From the NCBI GenBank assembly GCA_001557505.1, contig LSAX01000003.1, positions 3,162,001 through 3,226,000 of the forward strand: 64,000 nt of DNA, in the 5' to 3' direction. Positions 19,553 to 31,644 of the stretch are shown piece by piece. Position numbers and translations under genes: made by a program. Under the pieces are notes generated by a model that worked only from the letters and a program-made list of their open reading frames with translations, was not told the DNA's origin and did not search any database. Origin of the DNA: Reticulascus tulasneorum. Lineage: Eukaryota; Ascomycota; Sordariomycetes; Glomerellales; Reticulascaceae. How positions within the stretch are numbered: position 1 is the stretch's first letter; each line of letters opens with the position of its first letter.

Positions 19553-20050
19553 TAAAATTTTAAAAATTAAAATAATATGTTAAATATCATATTATATTTT
19601 AAATTATAATTATTTAAATTTTAAAAAACATTTTAATTAATTTATAATAATTAATTTAAATAATATTTTGATTTTTTTTAAAAAATTTAATAAATATAAA
19701 AATATATATATTAAGGTTTTTAAAAACTTTAAAATATTAAATTATTTATTAAATTTAAAAAAAGGTTTTTTTAAAATAAACTTTTTTAAGTTATATAATT
19801 ATATTAATATTATATTAATATTTATTAATTTAAGGTTTAAAATTAGTTATAAATTAATTAAGTTTATAAAGGTAAATAAAAATTATATTAGTTTATATAT
19901 TTATAATAAATTTATAATTTTTTTAATTAATTATCTAAGTTTAAAATTAATAATTAATAAAAACATCATATCAAATTAATAAAGACATTATAATCTTAAA
20001 GATATTATATTTTTACATTTTTTTATTAACTAAAAATTCTTTTATTAATA
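18753..20050 (+). mobile_element. Ty3/gypsy LTR plus reverse-transcriptase remnant
   Basis: From 18753 the sequence begins TGTCACGGCCATAATACG and aligns base for base, apart from C/T and G/A transitions, with the sequence starting at 41047, so it is a long terminal repeat copy. The first 90 bp keep normal GC; from about 18840 the sequence turns almost purely A/T. After about 19140 the LTR similarity ends. From about 19200 to 19990 the plus strand matches, at conceptual level, the region leading into reverse transcriptase of the element at 37.6-37.9 kb (frames corresponding to LIYIKK and LNKIIIKN). All frames are broken by stops. An internal deletion joining LTR to RT is inferred. Confidence 0.7.
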
Positions 20051-20316
20051 TACTTAATATATATTATAATTTTACTATTGTCTGTTAGTTGTTAATTAAT
20101 TTATTAATTTATAATATATTATATATATATGAATTTTTTATCTAGAATATTAAGTTTTATATTTATAAATATATTAGCTTTTTATTTATAAATATAAAAG
20201 GTTATATATTAATATTTATTTTATTATAATATTTTCTTTTTATATAATTATAATTAATATAAACCATTAATAAAGCCTGATTATTTTAATAAGCTACTTT
20301 TTTAAACAACTATTAT

Positions 20317-20719
20317 CAAGGTTGTGATTTTAGTTGGTTTTTTTTTTGTTAGTTAGTTAGTCTTTAATCTTAGTTAGTCTTAGTCTGTATTTTAAAGACT
20401 AAAGTAGGTCTTTAGTTAGTCTTAATCAAAGTATAAACTAATTAAGAAAAAAAACTAAATAGTTATAATTATTTATAATAAATATATTAATAGATAAGTT
20501 AACATATATTAAAAAAATTTTTATTAAAAATATAATTTAATATTAAAAAAATTTAAAAATTTTAATAAGTTAAATATTAATATATTAATTAAAAACCTTA
20601 ATCATTTTTAATTAGTCTTAGTTAATCTTTAGTTAGTTAGTCTTAATCAATATAAAGATTAATTAAGACTAAAGAAAAAGATTAAAGATTAAGATTAATT
20701 AACTAAAATTACAACTTTG
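20317..20719. mobile_element. 403-bp non-autonomous hAT element (MITE)
   Basis: Begins CAAGGTTGTGATTTTAGTT; the reverse complement of its other end is CAAAGTTGTAATTTTAGTT, differing only by two G-to-A changes. Flanks are ACTATTAT (20309-20316) and ATTATTAT (20720-20727), an 8-bp target-site duplication with one C/T difference, the size expected for hAT elements. It has no coding capacity; the interior is made of GTTAGTCTT-like repeats in both orientations. Its ends match the larger hAT copies further right, so it was probably mobilised by their transposase. Confidence 0.85.
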
Positions 20720-21070
20720 ATTATTATTAATAAACTTTAATTAATTATTAATAAACTTTTAATTTTAATAAAAAAAATGATAATATTATATAAAAAGTTT
20801 AAATAATATATCTAGAAAATAGCTTAGCTAATATTATCTTTTTAGACTTAATAATATAATAAATAAAAAGATATTAAACATTTAATAATAAAGATTAAAT
20901 ATCTATCTTTAAAATAATTATTATATTTTAATATATTAACTAAGTTAATAATTTTAATATATTAATATTTTTATATTAAAACTAATTTAGGTATAAAATA
21001 AAGCTATATATCTAGCCACCCCTTATACATATTAAGCTACCTTTTTTATAACGTTTTTAAACATAATATC

Positions 21071-21170
21071 CAAGGTTGTGATTTTAATCTTTAGTCTTTA
21101 GTTAAATTTAGTATTTTTTAGTCATTCTTAGTCAAATTCATAAGCTAATTAAGCTAAATAGGTTAATAAA
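21071..21170 (+). mobile_element. Solitary hAT terminus
   Basis: Begins CAAGGTTGTGATTTTAATC. The next 80 bp match, with C-to-T changes, the reverse complement of the terminus ending at 31644 (shared segments such as GTATTTTTTAGTCATTCTTA and GTCAAATTCATAAGC). No matching opposite end or target duplication was found nearby, so this is a broken or deleted copy of the same family. Confidence 0.65.
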
Positions 21171-21199
21171 AAAAATTAGAATAATAAAAAGAAAAAAGG

Positions 21200-22260
21200 C
21201 TTTATTACCATTATAATAAAAATAGTTATATAACATAATAATATAAGAAAAGATTAACGATTTACTTTATAACCTAAATTAATTTAAAGAAGAAAAAGAA
21301 AAAACATATTAACCCTGATTAGCTTATAAACGAAGAAGAGAACTTATTAACGAATATATTAGAAAATAGCTTATCAAAAAAATAACTTCTATATAAAGTC
21401 ATATATAGAAGTAAACATAGAAAAAGTAAGAATATTAGAAAAGTAGAATAAACATAGACTTTATGTTAATTAACTTATATATTAATAAAACTAAATTTAT
21501 TAATACCTTAGTTAACTTAAGAAACCTATATTATATTATGATTAATAAGAAACTCGTTTAACATATAAAACTACCTTAAATAAAAATATCTTTAAGGACC
21601 TTTAAAAGAGTAACTAATAATATTAGATAGAAGATTAAAACCATTATATATATATATATTAATATAGAAAAATATATATAATATTAAGTATTTTTCTATA
21701 TTATCCTTAATCAAGCTTACCTTATTATATTAAGATAAATATAAATAAAATATTAAAATATTATTAAATATTATTAAGAAGAACGTTTAGAAATATAAAT
21801 AATAAATATGGTTATCTATAAACAACGACGAAGAAAGAAAGAAACCTTCTTAATAAGCAAACTAACTAAGATCTTAGGAAAAGTCTTTATAACCTACGTA
21901 AAGAGGTTTTAAAAGGATAAAACAATTAAGCTTTATAAAGTAAACCTAAATAATATTAATAAAGCCCTCTTTAAGCTATTAAGAAAAAAAGAAATAGTTA
22001 ATATAAAATCTTAGCTCTTAATATAATATTATAACCTTATTAAAATGTTCAACATAATAAAAATAAGTAAACTATTATTTTATTATTTCAAAGTAAACTA
22101 TAAGATCTTTATTAAACCTGATCAGTACGGCCAAGAATAGGCCTTATTATAAAGACCTTTTTATAATATATTTAAAGATAAGTTATTAATCTTATAAAAG
22201 ATATTAACAAACCTATTAGATAAAAACTTTATATAAATTAATAATTCTTTTATCTCTACT
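21200..22260 (+). mobile_element. Ty3/gypsy protease to pre-RT remnant
   Basis: Plus-strand conceptual frames, allowing for RIP stops, read a retroviral-type aspartic protease segment (FINTLVN...LYYIMI around 21500-21545) followed by the stretch that precedes reverse transcriptase (KPDQYGQE near 22115-22135, then LLDKNFI near 22215). The reading stops abruptly at 22260 where a hAT element begins, so the retroelement was the insertion target. No intact frame remains. Confidence 0.65.
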
Positions 22261-23850
22261 TAAGGTTGTGATTTTAGTTAGTTAGTTTAGTTAATGGTCT
22301 GATTAAAACTAACTAAAATAAATTTCTAACTAATTAAAACTAACTAAATAAAAAAACTTATTAACTAAAACTAACTAATTAAAATTATAAAATTAAAAAA
22401 ACTAACTAATTAAAACTAAAACTAACTAATTAAAACTAAAACTAACTAAATTAAGATGTAAAATCTAATAGAATTTAATTATTTCTATATAAAATCTAAT
22501 AAAACTTAATTATTAATATATAAAATCTAATAGAATATTAATTATAATTATAAATATAAATTATATATTATTTTAGAAAATTATTATCTTTTAACTTTTA
22601 AATATTATCTATTATCTATTATAACTTTTATAACTTTATTTTTATATAAACCTTAATATAATCTATTATTAAGATTTTCTTAAAATGGATACTTCGTTTA
22701 TTACAAATCAAAATACTTCTAATTCTAATTCTTCTATTTTAAAAGCTAAAGAAACTAATAATATTAATAATAATATTAATATTATTAATTTTGAAAATTC
22801 TAAATATAATAAAGAAGATTATGAACTAAAACCAGATAAAGAAACTAATATATATATATTTATAAATGGTTTATTTATTCGATCTTTATTATTTGTTAAT
22901 TATAATAAAGAAAGAGAAATGCTTATATCTTGTACTATGTAAATTTTATTATTTTAAAATTATTATTATTTATAACTAATTATTTATAAGGTGTTCTTAT
23001 AAACGAACTAATATTATTAAAGGCTTTTAAACTTTTAATCTTCAATGTTATTATAAATATAAACATATAAATATTGTTTATAATAAAGAAACAGAAAAAA
23101 TAAAACAAAAAAGTAAGTTATATTTATATTTTTATATTTTTATATATTTATATTTTTATATTTTTATATTTTTATATTTTTATATTTTTATATTTTTATA
23201 TTTTTATATTTTTATATTTTTATATTTTTATATTTTTATATTTTTATATTTTTATATTTTGAATAATATTAATATTAATTAAATAAAATCTACTATTATA
23301 TTACCTATTCAAAGATTTTTTAATACGCCTTTAGAAAGCCGAAAAAGACCTCGAAATAATACAATTATCGATTTTAATAAAGATGAAGTTTATAATAAGA
23401 TTTTAAACTTTATAATTAAAAATAACTTATTGTTTAATATTTTAAATTCAAATTCATTTAAAAAATTATTAAATTATTATAATAAATAAGTTATCTTTAA
23501 TTATTTAATAATTTATATTAATAATAATATTAGATTTTTATTTATTATTAATAGATGGAAAATTTAAAGTATTTTAGATAATATTTTTAATAATCATTTA
23601 TTAGTTTTAAATATTAATTTAGAAAATAACGTTTTAAATAACGGTTTATTTTCTATAACTTTCGATATTTGGACTTCTATTATATAAACATCTTATATCG
23701 GTATTATATTAATATATATAAATTCGGCTTTTAAATTAATTATAAGTTAATTAGCTTTAAAAATTTAAACAAAAGTCATATTAGTTTATATATTTATAAT
23801 GAATTTATAAATATATTAACTAGTTATCTAAGTTTAAAATTATCTATTAT
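22261..23850 (+). mobile_element. hAT copy 1, left part (interrupted)
   Basis: Starts TAAGGTTGTGATTTTAGTTAG (first base C changed to T). A short open frame at 22685-22942 encodes the N-terminus of a hAT transposase (MDTSFITNQNT...), followed after an intron by a BED-type zinc-finger segment and a region near 23290-23490. A TTTTTATA tandem array fills the second intron (about 23121-23260). The copy is cut at 23850 by hAT copy 2 and resumes at 27763-27943, where the frame again matches transposase (DNVLNNN, KNYYKSFNKEF). It is a RIP-degraded pseudogene with several stop codons. Confidence 0.8.
23121..23260. repeat. 8-bp TTTTTATA tandem array
   Basis: About 140 bp of nearly perfect TTTTTATA units, in the second intron of the hAT copy 1 transposase remnant. 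A simple-sequence expansion in AT-rich DNA. Confidence 0.9.
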
Positions 23851-24006
23851 CAGGGTTATGAGATTAGTTAGTAGTTATTAGTTATTAGTTAGTTATTAAC
23901 TAACTAATGTAGTTTTAATCAATTATTAATTAACTAATATAGTTTTAATCAGATTATTAACTAAACTAATATAGTTTAGTTAATTAACTAACTAATATAA
24001 ATTAAT

Positions 24007-24123
24007 GAGTTAGTTAATTAAATTAACTAACTAATATAAATTAATGAGTTAGTTAATTAAATTAACTAACTAATATAAATTAATGAGTTAGTTAATTAAA
24101 TTAACTAACTAATATAAATTAGT
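24007..24123. repeat. 39-bp subterminal tandem repeat
   Basis: Three 39-bp units start at 24007, 24046 and 24085, each beginning GAGTTAGTTAATTAAATTAA. They lie just inside the left end of hAT copy 2. Subterminal repeats of this kind commonly serve as transposase binding sites in hAT elements; that role is inferred. Confidence 0.9.
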
Positions 24124-24177
24124 TAGTTAGTTAACTAAATTAACTAAACTAATGTTATAAAAATTATAAATTAATTT

Positions 24178-24412
24178 TATTTATTTATAAATCAAAATTT
24201 GTAATTTGTATTTATTTATAAATCAAAATTTGTGATTTGTATTTATTTATAAAACAAAATTTGTAATTTCTATTTATTTATAAATCCAAATTTAGAATTT
24301 ATATTTGCTTATAAATCAAAATTTATAATTTTTATTTGTTTATAAATCAAAATTTATAATTTTTATTTAATTATAAATTAAAGGATATAAGTTTTATTTG
24401 CTTATAAATCAA
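24178..24412. repeat. 30-bp subterminal tandem repeat
   Basis: About seven degenerate 30-bp units, core TTATAAATCAAAATTTGTAA, between the 39-bp array and the transposase start of hAT copy 2. Later units are progressively more diverged. Confidence 0.85.
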
Positions 24413-27400
24413 GATTAATAATTATTTTCTGATTATAAATTAACTTAATAAATTATTAATCAAAATTCTAGAATATTTGAATTTAAATCTTAATTTAATA
24501 TATAAGAAAGGATATTATCTTTGTTTAAAAACTTAATTTACATTTTTAAATATCTAAATATTATATTATTTATTATTTATTATTTATTTTATTTTTATAT
24601 TTTATATTTTTTTATATTATAATGATGGATTCTTCTTATAATGAATTAAGTTCTAATTTAGAATCTAATTCTAGAACTAACCTATTTTCAACATAATTAA
24701 CTTCATCATAACAAAATAACGTTAATTTATCTATTTTAATTACTTATAAAGATTCTTTATATAATAAAAAGTCTTTTAAATTAGAAAACAATAAAGATTC
24801 TAAAATATATATATTTAAAAATGGTTTATTTATTTGTTCTTTATTAAATATTGATTTTAATAAAGAACGAGAAATACTTATTAAATATATTATGTAAGTG
24901 TTTTTTATATTTATATAATTTATATTATTATTAAATTATATAAATATTATATAACTATTATTAATTTATTTATTAGATGTTCTTATTTAAAAATCGATAA
25001 AATTAAAGGTTTTCGAGCTTCTAATTTTGCTCGACATTATGAATATAAACATTTAAATATAGCTTATAATAAAGAAAGTGAAAAAACACGTCAAAAAAGT
25101 AAGTTAAATATTTAATTTAATATTATAATAATATATATATAACTAACTAACTAATTAATAAAATTAGTTATTAATAATAATAATATCTTAAGTTTTTTTA
25201 ATAATTCTAATTAAAAACGAACTTGAAATAATATAATTACCGATTTTAACGAAAATGAAGTTTATAATAAAATATTAAACTTTATTATTAAAAATAATTT
25301 ATCTTTTAATAATTTAAATTTAGATTCTTTTATAGATTTATTAAATTATTATAATAGGTTAATAATTTAAATGTTAAATTTATAATTTATAATTTACTAA
25401 TTAAATATAAGGCTATATTAGTTATTAATCGCTGGAAAATTAAAATAGTTTTAGAAAATATTTATAATGAAGCTTTATCTTTATTTAATAATTTATTAAA
25501 TGAAAATATAAAAAGCTTAAGTAGTTTTTTTTTAACTTTTGATATTTGGATTTTAAATATATAAACAGCTTATATTGGTATTATATTAATTTTTATTGAT
25601 GTTAATTATAATTTAAATTATAAATTAATTGGTTAGTTATCTTTGTTTTATTATTTTATTATTTTTTATTAATATTAATATATTTAATAAGATTTAAAGA
25701 ATTAACTAAAAGTTATATTAGAATATATATTTATAATACTTTTTTAAATATAATAAATATATATCCTAATATTATTTTAAATATTATTTTAAAGTAATAA
25801 TTTTAAATATTATATTATAATTAAAAGATTTAACTAATATGTTTTAATATTATACGAGATAATGTTATAAATAATAATACGTTTATAACTTGATTTAAAG
25901 AAACTTACAAAAATTAACTAAATTGAGATTTTATAAATAATATTAAATGTATTGTGTATATAATTAATATTATAATATAAGATATATTAAAAGATTTTAT
26001 ATTAAGTTTAAAATCAGAAAATTTATTAAATTCTATAACAGAAAATATAAATAATATTAATATTTAAACTATTAATAATTTATTAAATTAATTTTATTTT
26101 AATATTAATATAAATTAATTTTAATATAGATATTATAACTAAAATTAGAAAACTTATAATTTTATTTAAATATATATAAGAAAATCAAAAATTATTAAAA
26201 AAGGAATAGAAAAATATAAAAAAGAAGATATTATACTTTTAAAATATAATATTTAATATATTCTTTTAAGTATATTAATATATTTTATTATTTTTATATT
26301 ATTATTTTGATTAATATATTAATACTTTTATAGATAATTCTATTTGATAGAATTTAACTTATTATATGTTAAAGGTTTTTTTAGAATTAAAAAACCTTTT
26401 AACATATATATCGAAAAATATAATTAATAATGATTTTAAACGGTTTTTTTAATAGATTTTAAATAGTTTTCTTTAAAAGAATTAAAGAATATATTTGAAA
26501 TTTTTATTAAACCGTCTATTAAATTATAAAGCTAAGTTTATATAATTTTACCTAAAAGTTTATTATATATATATCAAATATATAATAAACTAGAAGCTTT
26601 AATTTAAAATTATAAATTTCAAATTCAAAAAAATCCAAGTTTAGTAAGTTATTTATATTATTATTCTTAATAATATATTATTATTATATATTAACTTATT
26701 AAAAGGATTTAAATTTATATATTACTATTATTTAAAGTAGTATTATAAAATTAGAAAAATATTTTCCACAAAAATTAACTTCTAATATTATAAAACTATA
26801 TAAACCTTTTATTTTAAATATTATTTTAGACCTTAAGTTTAAATTAATACATTTTAAAGAGAAAGGTTTATTATATTTTTATAATATTATTAATATTTTA
26901 AAATTTGAATTTAATAAGTAAATTATTTTATAATAATAACTTTAATAATATAATAACTAATAATAAATAGATTAAAAGACGAAAAACAAGGTTTTAATAA
27001 TATTAATATGTCTTTTGACGAATTAAATAACGATATATATAATATAACTCCACATCAATCACCAAATAACTCAGATTTAGATAACGATTTATATATAAAT
27101 AATAATAACGAAATTGCTAAATATATTATTTATTTAGATGAAGTTACTATTCATCAAAAGGTATATATATTTATTATTTATAATATAATTTTAATATTTA
27201 ACTAATTAATTAAATTAGATTAATCCTTTATCTTATTAGAAAGTTAATACTTATAAATTTCCAATTTTAAATATTTTAGCTCGAAGATATCTAGCTATAC
27301 CTGCTACTTCTGCTTCTATAGAAAATATATTTTCTATTAATAATAATATTATAACTAAGTCTCGAAATAGACTTAGTTCTAATATTATTAAACAATTAAT

Positions 27401-27762
27401 ATTATTAAAAAGCTGGAAAATTAAAGATATAAAAGAATTAGAAGATAAAGTTTTAGAAGACGAAGATAATAATTAATTTGTATTTATTTTATTTTTTATT
27501 AATATATTTATTTAATTATATTATTTTAGTTTATTAGGTTTAAAAATATTTTTAATATTAGTTAGTTTAGTTAATTTAGTTTAACTAAATTAACTATTAA
27601 CTATTATTAGTTATATAGTAATTAGTTTAGTTAGTTAGTAATTAGTTTAGTTAATTAGTAATATTTTCTTAGTTAGTTTAGTTAGTTAAATATTTTTATT
27701 AGTTAGTCTTACTCAGACTATTAACTAAACTAACTAAACTAATTCACAACCCTGTCTATTAT

Positions 27763-27943
27763 TAATAAGTAAGTTTAATTTGTTATATATATATATATAT
27801 ATTAATTTTACTAATTATATATTTAGTATTATATAAGATAATGTATTAAATAATAATATATTTATTAATATTTTTAAAAAGAATTATTATAAGTCTTTTA
27901 ATAAGGAATTTATAAATGATATTAGATATATTACACATATTAT
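27763..27943 (+). mobile_element. hAT copy 1, continuation after nested copy 2
   Basis: Continues the transposase frame interrupted at 23850. The conceptual reading matches the core of copy 3 (DNATNNNTFINIFKKNYYKS) and ends at an ITHII-like segment. At 27944 it is interrupted again by the end of hAT copy 3; the remainder of copy 1 is not found on the other side. Confidence 0.75.
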
Positions 27944-30900
27944 CAGGGTTGTGATTTTAGTCAGTCAGTCTAATCATATAGGTGACTAAGACTAATTTAG
28001 TCAGTCTTATAAGTGATTAAGACTGACTAAAAAAAATATAGTGACTGACTAAACTTGACTAAGACTAATTAAGACTGATTAAAATTGACTAAATTAGTCT
28101 AATATAATAATGTTAATTATATAATAAATTTAATTAACTTAATAAAATAAATAATTTAACAAAATAAATAATTTAATAAAATAAATAATTTAATAAAATA
28201 AATAACTTAATAAGATAATTAACTTAATAAGATAATTAACTTAATAAGATAATTAACTTAATAAGATAATTAACTTAATAAGATAATTAACTTAATAAGA
28301 TAATTAACTTAGTAAAATAAATAAAAAAGTATTTATTTAATAAAATATAAAAATAACTAATTATCTAATTCTTCTAATTGTAATTCTAATTCTTTAATAT
28401 CTTTAATTTTCCAGCTTTTTAATAATATAAGCTGTTTAATTATATCTGGATTTAGTTTATTTCGGTTTTTAATAATAATATTACTTCCTATAGAGAAAGT
28501 ACGTTCAATAGAAACAGAAATAGCTAGAATAGCTAATATTCTTCTAACTAAAATACTTAATATAGGAAATTAAGTAATATTGTTTTTCTAAAACTCTAAA
28601 AGCTTAACTTATAATATTAATATTAATATATAATAATAAGTAAATATATAAATTAAAAGTTTAACTTACTTTTTTATTTACTATACTCTCTTTAAGATAT
28701 ATAGTATATTCTTTTTCTATATTTCTTTGACTTATATATATATCGTCTTCAGAATCGGAATTTAAAGATTGTTAAGAATTATAATTATCGTTATTTAATT
28801 CATCAAAAGATTCGTTAAAAGGATTATTAACTTGAGGATTAATTTCGTTTTTTAACCTATTAATTAATATTAGTATAAATAAAAAATTAAATAATTAAAT
28901 AAAATAATTAATAACTTATTTTAAATATTCAATCTTAAATAAATTATTTATATCTTTAATAATATTAGGATAAAAATATAATAAACCCCCTCATTAAAAT
29001 GACTTAGTTTAAATCTAAGGTCTAATATAAGTCCTAATAAATAAGGCTTATAATAGTTTATTAAATTAGAAGTTAATTTTCTAGGAAAATATTTCTCTAG
29101 TTTAATAATACCTGTTTGAATAGCTATAATAAGGCTATTATAATAATCTTTCTATTTTAAATTTAGTATTTATTAACTTAAAATTAATATTAAAATAACT
29201 TACTAAATTAGGATTTCATCGACTAGACTCTTTATATTTATTAATAAGAGATTCTAATTTATTATATATTTGATAAATATATAATAAACCCTTATTAAGA
29301 GTAATATAAGACTCTCTTTATAATTTAATAGAAGGTTTAACAAATATTTCAAATATAGTCTTTAAGTCTATTAAAGAATTCCATTCAAAATCTGTTAAAA
29401 AAGTCTTTTTAAACTCTCGATTTGTTATATTATTTGCGATATATATTAAAACGTATTTTAATTCGAGAACGGTATTAATCATATAATAAGTTGAGTTCTA
29501 GCGAGTAATATTATCTATTTAAATTAATTAATAGATAAATAAATAGATAAATATAATATTAAAATATAAACTTACTAAGAGGTATTTGTTTAATATTATA
29601 ATCTAGTATTATAATTCCTTCTTTTTTATATTTATCGATACCTTCTAATAATAACTTTCGATTTTCTTATGTATATTTTAATTAAAGTAGCGATTTTTCG
29701 TAATTTAGAAGTTATATCTATAATTTAATTAGTAAACTAAAATTTAATTTAAAAAATATATAAGAAAACTTACTAATATTAGATATATCTTCTTCTATAT
29801 TTATATTTTCATCTAGATTATTTATATAATCTAATAGTTAATTTTCCGTATTTTGATTTAAAATATAATTTCGTAAAATATCTTGTGTTATTATATTTAT
29901 AATATGCGTAATACATCTAATATCATTTAAAAACTCTTTATTAAAAGATTTATAATAATTCTTTTTAAAAATATTAATAAATGTATTATTATTTGTTGCG
30001 TTATCTTGTGTAATACTAAAATAAAATTAGTTAAATATTAATAATAAATATTATAATAAAATAAAACTTACCTATAAATAGTAGATAATTTTAAACTTGG
30101 ATAACTAGTTAATATATCTATAAATTCATTATAGATATATAAACCAGTATAACTTATAGTTAATTTTAAAAGCCGAATTAATATATATTAATATAATACT
30201 AATATAAGATGTTTGTGTAATAGAAGTCCAAATATTAAAAGTTAAAGAAAATAAACCGTTATTTAGAACGTTATTTTCTAAATCAATATTTAAAACTGAT
30301 AAATAGCTATTAAAAATATTATCTAAAATACTTTTAATTTTCCATCTATTAATAATTGGTGAAAATCTATATTAAAATTAGTATTAAATTAATTTTATAA
30401 GTTTTTATATAAAATAGCTTACTTATTATAATAATTTAATAATTCTTTAAATGAATTTGAGTTTAAAATATTAAACGATAAATTATTTTTAATAATAAAA
30501 TTTAAAATCTTATTATAAGCTTCGTCTTCTTCGAAATCCGTTATTATATTATTTCGAGGTCGTTTTCGGCTTTCTAATGGCATATTAAAAAACCCTTGAG
30601 TAGGTGGTATAGTAGATTCTAAAATAATTAATATTAATTAAAAAATTAAATAATTAAATAATTTAAAAACTTACTTTTTTGTCTAGTTTTTTCACTATCT
30701 TTATTATAAGCAATATTAAAATGTTTAATTCGATAATGTCGTGCATAGTTTGATGCTTGAAATCTAATAATTCGTTCTATTTTCTTAAAAGAACAATTAT
30801 AATTAATATTAGTATATTAATTAATATATTAATTAAAATAATAACTTACGTAGTACAAAAAATTAACATTTCTCTATCTTTATTATAATTAATCAGTAAC

Positions 30901-31644
30901 AAAGACCATTTAAATAAATTATTAACAAAGATATAAACGTTTGTTTCATTGTCTGGCTTTAATTCATAGCTTTCTTTATTATATTTAGAATTTTGAAAAT
31001 TACTAATATTAGTATTAATAATATTATTAACTTCTTTAATATCTGAATTTAAAGAGTTTGAAATAAAGGTATTTTGATTTGTAATAAAAGAAGAATCCAT
31101 TTTTAAAGTTTAAAAATAAAATTTTAATAATAAGTTTTAAAGTTTATAATAAAGGTAAAAATAATAATAATATAAAACTTAGTTAGAATTAAATATTAAA
31201 CCTAAAAAGTAAAGAAAAGACTTTATATTTATAATAAAAGCTTAAATTTCTATTAAATTTTTTAAGATTTTTTATATTAGTAATTATTTTTTAGTAATTT
31301 CTAGTAGATTTTTTAGATTATTAATGCTTAATAATATTAATTTAAATAAAAATTCTTATTTATTATTATGTTTTAATAATAAAACTTTATTTTTATTTAT
31401 ATCTCTTATTAAATATCTTTATTAATATGTCTTAATATTATTAAATATTTTATTAAATATTTTTATTAAGACTAATTTAGTCAATTTAGTCAGTCTTAGT
31501 CATTCAAATTAAATTTTAGTCAGTCAAACAATTGACTAAGACTGACTAAAATTTTAAAAAGTCAGTCAGGCTTATGAATTTGACTAAGAATGACTAAAAA
31601 ATACTGAATTTGACCAAAGACTAAAGACTAAAATCACAACCCTG
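27944..31644 (-). mobile_element. hAT copy 3, complete ends, opposite orientation
   Basis: A 3701-bp element with ends CAGGGTTGTGATTTTAGTC on both strands. The minus-strand transposase runs from ATG at 31100 to TAG at 28357-28359: N-terminal exon 31100-30846 without stops (MDSSFITNQNT), a BED-like finger (FQASNYARHYRIKH, about 30740-30790), the catalytic core (NNNTFINIFKKNYYKSFNKE, about 29930-30000) and a dimerisation domain that stays open to its stop (LAISVSIERTFS...LLKSWKIKDIKE). It is the least damaged of the three copies. Unusually, the flanking octamers CATATTAT and GCTGTCTA do not match, so one flank has been replaced since insertion. Confidence 0.88.
28209..28315. repeat. 17-bp subterminal tandem repeat in hAT copy 3
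   Basis: Six or more tandem units of AATAAGATAATTAACTT, preceded by about four related 16-bp units from 28141. They sit just inside the left end of hAT copy 3, downstream of its transposase stop. Confidence 0.9.

Larger units (their letters stand above)
23851..27754 (+). mobile_element. hAT copy 2, complete, nested in copy 1
   Basis: A 3904-bp element with ends CAGGGTTATGAGATTAG and, read from the other side, CAGGGTTGTGAATTAGT. It is flanked by a perfect 8-bp target-site duplication TCTATTAT (23843-23850 and 27755-27762), diagnostic for hAT. The transposase spans about 24622-27476 in several exons. The N-terminus is MMDSSYNE with stops at former CAA codons; then a BED-like finger (CSYLKIDKIKGFRASNFARH near 24977-25040) and the C-terminal hAT dimerisation domain at 27245-27476, with motifs LARRYLAIPATSASIENIFS and SRNRLSS...LLKSW. 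Internal stops and AT bias show it is inactivated by RIP. Subterminal tandem repeats lie at 24007-24123 and 24178-24412. Confidence 0.92.

Noticed and set aside
19668..19979. 103-codon open frame in the AT block
   Set aside because: It starts at a non-ATG codon and is made of K, N, I, F and L codons only, as expected by chance in A/T DNA; it overlays RIP-mutated gypsy sequence.
24007..24412. A CRISPR-like array
   Set aside because: Units are directly adjacent with no spacers, and they lie inside a eukaryotic hAT transposon.
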